Positions 1 to 7,800 of a stretch of 8,491 nucleotides of DNA are shown one piece after another. A model generated the notes under the pieces. It was not told the DNA's origin. It worked only from the letters and a program-made list of their open reading frames with translations, and did not search any database. Numbering within the stretch: position 1 is the stretch's first letter; each line of letters begins with the position of its first letter. Position numbers and translations under genes: made by a program. Source of the stretch: Candidatus Peregrinibacteria bacterium (lineage in GTDB: Bacteria > Patescibacteriota > Gracilibacteria > UM-FILTER-43-11); the NCBI GenBank assembly GCA_016927155.1, contig JAFGNE010000088.1:1-8491 (forward strand), written 5' to 3'.

Positions 1-96
1 CAAAAATGTAAACCCAAAGGAGGATCCGCGACAGCGGGGAAAAAATATAAGTTCCCCGTTGCCGGTAATCCCGGAGAATGGTTATTGGACAATTAA
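1..96 (+). CDS. Possible 3' end of a converging plus-strand gene (partial)
   Basis: Plus-strand frame 1 is open from the left edge to a TAA at 94-96 and would encode a 31-residue C-terminus ending FPVAGNPGEWLLDN. The fragment is Lys/Gly-rich and reads like ordinary protein, but no family can be recognised from so little. Its stop overlaps the stop of the leftward thiol-disulfide gene (TTA at 93-95) in a shared TTAA, a compact arrangement often seen at convergent gene ends. Against it, 31 stop-free codons can easily occur by chance, and plus frame 2 is also open here. The alternative is a short non-coding spacer after the operon. Confidence 0.4.
   Translation, partial: QKCKPKGGSATAGKKYKFPVAGNPGEWLLDN
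35..58. other. Small inverted repeat (hairpin) just beyond the leftward operon
   Basis: CGGGGAA at 35-41 pairs with TTCCCCG at 52-58 around a 10-base AT-rich loop, giving a 7-bp stem with four or five GC pairs. It lies about 35 bases past the stop of the leftward operon, where a terminator would be expected. Neither strand has a T-run after the stem, so it is not a canonical intrinsic terminator. It may be an mRNA 3'-end structure or chance. Confidence 0.25.
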
Positions 97-1349
97 CCGA
101 AAATCAGCAAAGTGGGATTGATGAGCAGGATCAGGCCTAAAACAACCATAAGGGTCCCGCCGATGAGGTGGGAAGCGCGGGTGTATTTGTGAGTGGTGAG
201 GCCAATGCGGTCGAAACTGTAAAGGGCCAAGCTGAAGATGACAATGTCATCAATCATGTACATGAAGATGTAGATAGCGTTATAAAGCTGTTTGCCCGCC
301 CATCCCAGATAATTCATATCAAGGATTTTGGTGAAGGTTTGCGGAATCCCCACGGAACAGGCGAATTCGATGATGTTTACCGAAAAGGCAAGGCCAAGGA
401 TCCCCATGGCAACGCCAAAGGTCATGGGAACGGAAGCGTACGCTTTGATCTTTTCCGTGGTTTTCCTCTTTTTTTCCAGGCTACCGACCTTGCAGGTGGT
501 ATCCGCCTTATAAAAGTTGTAAAGAAAATAGCAGCCCGCGGCAACGGCAACAGTACCTACAATGGGTGTGACGATCCGATCCATTCCCACAAAATCCCAC
601 GCGGTCATCCACACGTTAAGGATAAGGTAATACATCACGGCCTCCGCGAAAATGAAAAGTCCGGCCATTTCGAGCATGCGGCGGCGCGAACCCGCTTCCA
701 TTAAAATAGTGAGAAAAAGGACAAGTACCCACATGGCGCAGGGGTTGAAACCGTCCACAAAACCAAGGATAAGGGACAAGACAGGGAGGGAATATTTTGC
801 CACGTTTACCGGACCGACAAAGGGAATTTTGACCCAATAGTCCACCGCGCCGGTAGCGCATTGGACTTCCTCGCCTTCGATGGCACAAGTGGCGCCGGCA
901 GACTCAACGCCGCGGCTGCCGCCCGCCGCGATAAACTCTTCGAAGGTATATTGCTTCTTGCCCTTAGTCTGTTCCACCAGGCCGCGGATTTTTTTGCCTG
1001 TGGTTTCCGGCGAATCAAACCCCTCCAAAATAATGCTGTCGATAATGGTGATGGGGGTAACCTTGGGCATTTTCTCCAGTTCCGTAAGCTGTAAAAAATG
1101 GGCCTTATGGTCCGGATCGGAAATGTTGTTGTAAACCACAAAAAGGTCGCCGCGCTCTTTCTGCAATTGGTTTAAAAACGCTTTTTCCGCGCGGCAATGG
1201 GTGCAATCGTCGCGCTCGAAAACTTCAACGCGGACAAATCCCGGCGGACAAATGGCCGTTTCGGACAAATCTTCCTGCGCGTAGACCAAAGGAGCCGCCA
1301 ACATGGCGGCTCCCGCGAATATTCCAAGGAAAAATTTCCTGAAATTCAT
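93..1349 (-). CDS. Exported glutaredoxin-like domain fused to CcdA/DsbD-type membrane thiol transporter
   Basis: The 418-residue product probably carries electrons across the membrane to an external thioredoxin-fold domain. Residues 1-24 look like a signal peptide (basic MNFRK, hydrophobic core, VYA|Q cleavage). Residues 38-127 are glutaredoxin/thioredoxin-like, with redox motif CTHC at 49-52 and a TP pair at 98-99 in the cis-proline position. A linker with Cys155 and Cys164 follows. About six membrane segments then run at roughly 188-217, 225-250, 258-280, 307-333, 355-378 and 393-416. GFNPCA (Cys204) in the first and EFACSVGIPQ (Cys331) in the fourth match the paired cysteines of the CcdA/DsbD family. 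The thiol domain is N-terminal, unlike the C-terminal gamma domain of E. coli DsbD. The ATG lies 11 bp after the upstream DsbA stop, implying co-transcription; no Shine-Dalgarno is visible. The fold is secure; the direction of electron flow is inferred. Confidence 0.88.
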   Translation of the reverse strand: MNFRKFFLGIFAGAAMLAAPLVYAQEDLSETAICPPGFVRVEVFERDDCTHCRAEKAFLNQLQKERGDLFVVYNNISDPDHKAHFLQLTELEKMPKVTPITIIDSIILEGFDSPETTGKKIRGLVEQTKGKKQYTFEEFIAAGGSRGVESAGATCAIEGEEVQCATGAVDYWVKIPFVGPVNVAKYSLPVLSLILGFVDGFNPCAMWVLVLFLTILMEAGSRRRMLEMAGLFIFAEAVMYYLILNVWMTAWDFVGMDRIVTPIVGTVAVAAGCYFLYNFYKADTTCKVGSLEKKRKTTEKIKAYASVPMTFGVAMGILGLAFSVNIIEFACSVGIPQTFTKILDMNYLGWAGKQLYNAIYIFMYMIDDIVIFSLALYSFDRIGLTTHKYTRASHLIGGTLMVVLGLILLINPTLLIFG

Positions 1350-1360
1350 GAGGATGAAGT

Positions 1361-2095
1361 TTATTTTGCCAATTCCTCTTCGATGGCTGTTTCAAATACC
1401 TCAAACGGCACCGCGCCGGAAACCAGGCGGCCGTTCACAAAGAAGGCGGGAGTACCCTGCACGCCGTATTTCTGGCCTTCCGCCAGGTCCGCTTCCACTT
1501 CATCGGCAAATTTTTCGTTATCCAGGCAGGCGGCGATGTCATATCCCATTTCCTTGGCATATTTTTTCAGGCTATCAGGATCGATGGCGGACTGGTTCGC
1601 GAACAGGACATCGTGGTACTTCCAATAGGCCTCATCACCGCCTTTTTCATGCACGCATTCGGCGGCCATGGCGGCGGGCTTGGCATTTTGGTGGAAACCG
1701 AGCGGAAAATCGCGGAACACATATTTTACCTTACCGGTCTTGATATATTTTTCATTGATCTGGCTCAGTGTCTGGTCTACATAACGTTTGCAATAAGGGC
1801 ACTGGTATTCGGAAAATTCAACGATGGTGACCGGGGCGTTCGCGTCGCCTTTTAACGCATCGTTATCCACGCTCACTTCCACCGGTTCTTCAGCGGCGGC
1901 GGGCGGTTTGTTTTGCTCATCCTGCTGTTTTTTGATGTACGCTTCAATCCCCTTTTCCACTTTAGAATTGAAGAAACTGTCGTCATTGTACGTGGCGACG
2001 CATTTATAGGCGTAACCGGCAACGCCCAAAGCGATGATCGAAAGGGCGATGGCAACGGCATGCAGTTTTTTGGAATACTGGAGCATAAGGTTCAT
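1361..2095 (-). CDS. DsbA-family thiol:disulfide oxidoreductase, membrane-anchored
   Basis: This 244-residue protein belongs to the thioredoxin_4/DsbA-like group, which makes or exchanges disulfides in exported proteins. Residues 11-30 form one N-terminal hydrophobic segment (signal anchor or uncleaved signal). A charged linker (about 36-75) places the catalytic domain outside the membrane. The domain starts at GDANAPVTIVEFSEYQ and has CPYC at 99-102, an inserted helical region, and the cis-proline loop GTPAFFVNG with Pro216. Cys147 and Cys190 in the helical insertion could form a structural disulfide. It follows the ATPase gene by 63 bp and precedes the glutaredoxin-CcdA gene by 11 bp, so the two thiol proteins probably work together. 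No DsbB or VKOR reoxidase gene is visible. I chose the ATG at 2095; an in-frame ATG three codons later is possible, and neither has a Shine-Dalgarno. Confidence 0.9.
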   Translation of the reverse strand: MNLMLQYSKKLHAVAIALSIIALGVAGYAYKCVATYNDDSFFNSKVEKGIEAYIKKQQDEQNKPPAAAEEPVEVSVDNDALKGDANAPVTIVEFSEYQCPYCKRYVDQTLSQINEKYIKTGKVKYVFRDFPLGFHQNAKPAAMAAECVHEKGGDEAYWKYHDVLFANQSAIDPDSLKKYAKEMGYDIAACLDNEKFADEVEADLAEGQKYGVQGTPAFFVNGRLVSGAVPFEVFETAIEEELAK

Positions 2096-2158
2096 ATTTA
2101 AAAAATATCAGCTTATTTATGTTAGCCGTTTGCCGCCAAAAAACAAGTGAAATTTGCC

Positions 2159-4726
2159 TTAAGCCGTAATCCCCAGCCTCGCCTCGATTTCCTGGTCCAC
2201 GAAAACTTTTTTCCGGCCGTATTTCATGCGCGAGTATTTTCGGACAGCTTCGGCCAGTTTGTCGTTCTTGGCAGGGTCCCAAATGGTTTCCAGTGAAAAC
2301 GGGCGGGAAGTGGTGTTGTGGATGTTCAGTTTGATGTAAGCCTTGTAATTGGCGATGCCGAGGATATCCTGTTCGGACAAATCCGGCGCGTATTCTTTGG
2401 CCAAATATTCCGCGTCTTCCGCGCCGACTTTAAAAGACATCATGGTACCTACGTTACCGAACACGGCATCGCGCACGCGGGTATCATCGTGGCCGGTGGG
2501 GGTTTTGGTGAGCTGGGCGATGTACTGGTGCGCCATGATGAGCGCCAGGCGATATTTGCGGGCTTCGGAAAGGATGGTGGCAAAAGTATCGGTGGCGAAG
2601 TTCTGGAACTCATCCACGTAAAGGTAAAAATCCTTACGTTTTTCCTTAACCATATCCTGGCGGCTCATGGCGGCCATATTCACCTTGTTGACGAAGATAA
2701 GGCCAAGGAGCTGGGCGTTCACATCGCCGATTTTACCCTTGGAGAGGTTCACGAGCAGAATCTTTTGGTTGTCCATGATCTCGCGGATGTTGAACGCGCT
2801 CTTGGACTGGCCGATGATATTGCGGATGGTGGTATTGGTGATGAACGGGCCGAATTTAGAGCTGAAATACGGGATCATCTCCTGTTTTTCGCGGTCGCCG
2901 GTGGAAGCGTATTCATGTTCCCAAAAAGAACGGACAACGGAATTCTGGACTTTGGACACTTTGTATTTCATGAATTCCTCATCCACAAAAACGCGCGGCA
3001 CGTCGATTAAGGTAGCGCCTTCCTCCCGGTCTTCCATTAAAGTGAGGCAGGCGTTGCGGAAATAGTGCTGGATGCGCGGGCCGAAAATTTCGTCGCCGAA
3101 GATCTTGATAAAAATTTCCATGGCGTCCAGCGACGCGCGATCCATCTCTTCCGGCGTGTGGGCTTCCAGCAAATTGAGGCCCATGGGGCGTTCGGTGTCG
3201 GCGGGGTCAAAAATGACCACGTCTTTCGCGCGCTCTTTCGGCACGCCCATGAGCGTGTCTTCCACTAAATCGCCATGCGGGTCTACCAAGCACAAGCCAT
3301 CGCCGTTCACGATATCCTGCCGCGCCATGTACGAAAGGAGCACTGATTTGCCGCAACCGGATTTCCCGATGATGTAATGGTGGCGCGTGCGATCATCCCG
3401 GAGTATCCGAACCAGACGCTCGGAACCGCGGTACAAGTTCTTACCAATGACCACACCATCCTGCGGCAAATCCACCGGCGGCGGAAGCACCTTGTATTTG
3501 AGCCAGCGGATGATGGGAATGGGGTTGTAGCGGGAATCGGGGAAATGGATGATGGACGCGAGCTCATCCTGCGCGAGCAAAGACCGCCTGTGAAAAATCC
3601 CCGGTATGCGGTGGTTGTACAGGTATCGCATCAAAGGGTTATTGACGCAATCGAGCGGAAAAATGCGCCTGTTCTGGAACCAGTTGAGGAAAGGGTCGTG
3701 GAAAACGGAAAACGCGACGTTGAGGTTGTTGGTAATTTCCGTGGCGCGGGCGTCGCTATCCGCCATACCCACAATGCGGATGGAAGTGTCGAAACCGACC
3801 TGCCCCGCCTTTTCACCGATGCGCTTATACGCCTCTTCCTTCGGCTGGAGCATACGGATGTAAGAATCACCGCCGGAAGCGCCGGGAGCATTGGTTTTCC
3901 CCATAAGGCCACCACTTCGGATCATATTAATTAAAAAAGCGAGGACAGGGCCGATGATCGGTATAGGAATTCTGATGGGAAGTTTCTGGTTTTTAAATAA
4001 TTTCGTGCCCATATCTTCCGTCTTTTTCGCCCATTTTTCGTTCGGCACGGGATTCACGATAACCTGGATGCCCGCTTTCTCGTTTTCATTGAGCTTGGAA
4101 AGCACATTCGCGAGCTCATTAAGGGAATCCTGCTCCATCACCTTGTAATTATTGATGGGGAACCAAAAATCCTTGATGGTATACAGGAAATAAGACTTGA
4201 TACTTTTCCCTTTTTCAAAAAGGTTATAAGGCTCACTGGAAATCTGCACATCGGCATCTTTATAAAACGTGGTAATCTGCTTCTCCACAATGCTTTTGTA
4301 ATAATCATTCACCACCACATAAAAATAGAGCTGGTGCTTTTCAACAAAAATCTCAAAGGAAACGTTATCCGCCTGCCAGATCCTGGTCTTGATCAGGTTC
4401 CACAGGTTCATTTCGCGGATTTCATAGAGCGCGCGGTAAAGCTGCGCCATGATGGCGACTTTTTCCTTAAAATCCTTTTCCGTGCGTTTTTCCTGGTCCA
4501 GCTTGGAATCGGCCATGGGCAACTGGATTTTCAGGTATACCAGGTGTTTGGAAACTTTTTGCAGGTAGATGAAACGGGCAAAGGCGACAGACCAGCCGAT
4601 AAAACGGATAAAAAACCATACCGCGCCAATCGCGATTAAAATCGACCATCCCCAGTGGATTTTGGCCCATTCGGTCGCGTGCTCAACGATGGTTTCGAGA
4701 GGAGGCGGGTGGTTTTCCATTGACAT
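2159..4726 (-). CDS. VirD4/TraD/TraG-like type IV secretion coupling ATPase
   Basis: This 855-residue membrane-anchored P-loop ATPase is of the kind that pumps DNA or protein substrates in conjugation and type IV secretion. Residues 25-43 form one transmembrane segment. A long mixed region of unrecognised function follows to about 400, including a hydrophobic then Gly-rich stretch near 248-285. The motor domain has Walker A GKSGCGKS at 454-461, then a VDPHGD motif soon after. Walker B lies in YLYVDEFQNF (Asp705, Glu706), followed by a TraG/TraD C-terminal-type segment with the AHQYIAQL motif. It ends in a basic tail. No relaxase, VirB4 or pilus gene is in the window, so the transport partner is unknown; DNA uptake or export are both possible. 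The gene follows a strong promoter and heads the operon with two thiol-disulfide genes. The start at 4726 was chosen for the longest frame; an ATG two codons in is an alternative. Confidence 0.88.
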   Translation of the reverse strand: MSMENHPPPLETIVEHATEWAKIHWGWSILIAIGAVWFFIRFIGWSVAFARFIYLQKVSKHLVYLKIQLPMADSKLDQEKRTEKDFKEKVAIMAQLYRALYEIREMNLWNLIKTRIWQADNVSFEIFVEKHQLYFYVVVNDYYKSIVEKQITTFYKDADVQISSEPYNLFEKGKSIKSYFLYTIKDFWFPINNYKVMEQDSLNELANVLSKLNENEKAGIQVIVNPVPNEKWAKKTEDMGTKLFKNQKLPIRIPIPIIGPVLAFLINMIRSGGLMGKTNAPGASGGDSYIRMLQPKEEAYKRIGEKAGQVGFDTSIRIVGMADSDARATEITNNLNVAFSVFHDPFLNWFQNRRIFPLDCVNNPLMRYLYNHRIPGIFHRRSLLAQDELASIIHFPDSRYNPIPIIRWLKYKVLPPPVDLPQDGVVIGKNLYRGSERLVRILRDDRTRHHYIIGKSGCGKSVLLSYMARQDIVNGDGLCLVDPHGDLVEDTLMGVPKERAKDVVIFDPADTERPMGLNLLEAHTPEEMDRASLDAMEIFIKIFGDEIFGPRIQHYFRNACLTLMEDREEGATLIDVPRVFVDEEFMKYKVSKVQNSVVRSFWEHEYASTGDREKQEMIPYFSSKFGPFITNTTIRNIIGQSKSAFNIREIMDNQKILLVNLSKGKIGDVNAQLLGLIFVNKVNMAAMSRQDMVKEKRKDFYLYVDEFQNFATDTFATILSEARKYRLALIMAHQYIAQLTKTPTGHDDTRVRDAVFGNVGTMMSFKVGAEDAEYLAKEYAPDLSEQDILGIANYKAYIKLNIHNTTSRPFSLETIWDPAKNDKLAEAVRKYSRMKYGRKKVFVDQEIEARLGITA

Positions 4727-4737
4727 TTAATCTATTT

Positions 4738-4766
4738 ATTATAGCAAAAAATTGCCTAATTATCAA
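4738..4766 (-). promoter_or_regulatory. Near-consensus sigma70-type promoter for the ATPase-Dsb operon
   Basis: Reading leftward, TTGATA (-35, bases 4766-4761, five of six consensus) is followed by a 17-bp spacer and TATAAT (-10, bases 4743-4738, perfect). TG one base before the -10 makes it an extended -10. Transcription would begin near base 4731, only about five bases before the ATG at 4726. The mRNA would therefore be nearly leaderless, which agrees with the lack of a Shine-Dalgarno. It should drive the ATPase gene and probably the two downstream thiol genes. Confidence 0.75.
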
Positions 4767-4812
4767 TAGGGAAGAACGGGCATTTTTCAGAAGTGACTTA
4801 GGCGGAATAGTA

Positions 4813-7800
4813 TCAGGGGCCGACTGGACCGGATAACATGTTAATGATTTTTAGCGCTTCCTCTTGGGTAATTTGGCCTTGCGAATTCCCATCGGCGCTT
4901 ATAAATCCGTTTTTTCCGGCGTAATAAAAATATCTTGAATACCATGCCTCATCCGGCGCCTCAAAGGGTAAAACGGCGGAAGATTCTTTGCCGGCGGCCA
5001 TAATCGCTATTTTGACCGCTTCCGCAAGAGTAATGGGCTCATGGGGCAAAAAGACATGCTGATGGTTGAAACGCCTGATGAGTTGATTAACGCGCGAACG
5101 TGTCAAAAAACCCATCAAACCGCTTCCGTCCCATTTCAGGCTTCTCTGAAAAGCGAAAACGGCTTCCCGCGTGGCGTCATCGTAAACCAAAATATAAGGG
5201 CCATGGTAAAAGCCGAGGATTTTTAGAACCATCTGAAGAGCTAAAACCTCTTCTCCGTTTCTGCCGGGAATCAGCACCCTGCTGATGAAACGTACGGGGA
5301 ATTCCAGGGGATATCCGTTAACCCAGCCTTGGTTATAAGCGGCAAGGATGTAAGGGGACAAAGGATCATCCGGCTTCACGTCCGCGAAGGGTATAGACAC
5401 GACATTGTTTTCGGAACACTTACCTGTTTTCTCCACGATTATTTTCGTGAATTCCCCCCGCGTAATTCCTGTTTTTTCCTGAAATTCATTCGCGGCGGAG
5501 GGAATAGAAACAGGGAGCGTTCCGTTGGTTTCCCCGGATTCAAGCGGACTCGCGGCTGATACCGGAATTTCTTTTAAAACCGTAACGGCAAAATAGCTCA
5601 GTCTTTCGGTTTTTACCGCAACCATGCTGTCTTTTACAACCGCCTGGCCAAGATCTTCCCATGTTTTTCCTCCATCTCCGGAGCGGAAAATATTCACATT
5701 GAGCCCATCGCGGACACCAACCGGAATATTTAGGGTGACTGCCGGCGAAAAAACAAGGGGGGAACCGGAGGACCCCGCCCCAATCAAAATATTCACTTTT
5801 TTCCCACGCGGGCCCATTCGGGATGAGCGGATGAGCGGCGGGTTTAAAATCCCATCCCATGAAGCTAACCCCGTAACCGAAGTATTGGGATGAATGGTAA
5901 GCGTTAACGGCGATCCCGCCTGGGGGCGCAAAACCAAGGATCCATCAGGGCCGGTAATCTTCCCGGAAATCATGCCGTCTCTATTGCCGGAGAGAAGGTT
6001 TTGGGCAAGCCGGAGCGGACGGGCGAATTCTATCAGCCTATCCGCGATCGCGGACAGCGTGACGGGAGTGGAAGCGGCGAGAGTATAGGATGAAGGCGGA
6101 CCGCCTCCTCCGCCGCCACCACCGGAGCTATTATAAACCGGCGCGAGCGGATTGGGTTCTCCGGGGTCAGGATCGCTACTACCCGGATCACTGCCGCTGA
6201 TCACATATTCGGATTCGGTGGCCTGGGAAACAAGCCCATCATTATCCACGGCACGGATAACAAGATTACCGCTACTCGTTATACTAATAGCGCAATCAAT
6301 TTGCGTATCATTTGTCTGCTGACATATCCAATCATTTGTGCCAGCGGTGGATTCCGGCGCGCGGCTTATGCTTCCGGAAGAAATGCCAAGGTCATCGGTA
6401 ACCCGGATAGTTGTATTAGTAATTGGCCCGCTGGCGCTTTTTGTGGGCGCTGTAATAGTGATAACCGGAGGCAAATTTTGGTAATTGATCGTGTGAATTG
6501 CCGACCATTCCCCTGGAAATCCGCTGATCACGGGGCGCACTTTCCAGAGGTGGGAGGAGGAAAGGAGGCTGGTAATGTCATACTCTTTGGATGCTTGCTG
6601 GATTGGCGCGCCCCAAACTCCGTTACTATTTGTCATAGCTAACTGATAAGCACTGGCACCTGCAACAGAGGGCCAATAGATTTTTGTGGCGGCCTGCCAA
6701 GTGCTATTGTTGGTAATGTTGCCAGATATCTTCATGGTGCCATTTGCAACAGAGCCGCTGTTAACAACATCGCCGTTGACGGTAAGGGAATAGGAAGATT
6801 CGGTGAGAGTGGAATTTTGGCCGACAATCAGTTTGCCGTTTATTCCGGATGACTCTGTGAGTTCCAGCGTACCGTTATTGCCGAATACCACCTCATTGGC
6901 GGAAATGGATGTTGAATATGTATTAAACTTTTGGCTGGCTCCGCCGAATATTATCTTGTCAGGACCGGTTATCCCAGCGGCAGGACCGGACACATACACA
7001 TTCCCCAGCAATGTCAGCGTTTGATCAGGATTCATTATCAGCTTCTTATTGGTGATACGAAATGTGCCTGCGAATACGGGACTGTTGGTGATGATGATAT
7101 CGTCGGCAAAATGAATCTCACTTTCAATTGGAACGGTGCCGCCAATGGAGCGGGGTTCGGTTCCTTTCAGAGAAAGATAACTAAAGTTTTTCCATATTCC
7201 GTTGTTGGTGATGGAACCGGAAACGTTCATATAACCGTTGGTAATTGAGCCGTTGTTAACAACATCGCCGTTGACGGTAAGGGAATAGGAAGATTCGGTG
7301 AGAGAAGCGCCGTCTTTCACCAAAAAACCAGATATCTCTGCGGAGATATTCAAATTAACCGGCCCATTAATCTCCACCTGATCGGTTGCGGTCGGCAATC
7401 GCCCCTCGACCCATGTGCTGATAGAACCCCAATTTCCTCCGGCAACAGTAGAGTGGATGGTTGGATTAACCTGCGCGTCGCCGTCGCCGGGTGTAAGCAC
7501 ATAGCCCGACTCGGTTTTGCTGGAAGCGTTTCCGGCATTATCAACCGCGTCAATCATCAGGTCGCCGCTACCGGTGATATAAATTGAGCAATTGACTTCC
7601 TTTTCGCCGGTTTGCCCGCACGAAAAACTGAAAACGCCGACCGAACTTGAAGGAGAAAGCGTCACATTTTCCGCCAAAATGCCCTTATTATCGGTAACGC
7701 GGATAGTGGTATCCACAATTGTGTTACTGCTGTTTTTTGTAGGCGCGGTAATACTGATGACTGGCGCTTTGGTATCCGGAGCGTTTGGGTCACCCGGTTG

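Noticed and set aside
16..23. AAAGGAGG, a perfect Shine-Dalgarno-like motif on the plus strand
   Set aside because: No start codon with a useful frame follows at the right distance, and it may lie inside the end of a plus-strand coding region.
35..58. Hairpin read as an intrinsic terminator of the leftward operon
   Set aside because: The stem is short and no T-run follows it on either strand.
2119..2146. Weak promoter-like pair before the DsbA gene (TTGTTT, 16 bp, TAACAT on the minus strand)
   Set aside because: The -35 matches only three of six consensus bases in an AT-rich spacer, and co-transcription from the strong upstream promoter is simpler.
2318..3010. Long plus-strand open frame (230 codons) opposite the ATPase gene, with similar ones at 3377-3934 and 168-704
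   Set aside because: All lie antisense to well-supported genes with clear motifs, and their translations have no recognisable domain. They are by-products of the coding strand.
4813..4815. UGA recoding, as in Gracilibacteria and Absconditabacteria
   Set aside because: The surface protein ends sensibly at TGA right after its last SLH-like module, and no in-frame TGA interrupts any gene.
6752..7304. Repeat pair considered as part of a CRISPR array or mobile element ends
   Set aside because: There are only two copies in direct orientation, in frame within one gene and separated by coding sequence, with no target duplication or transposase.
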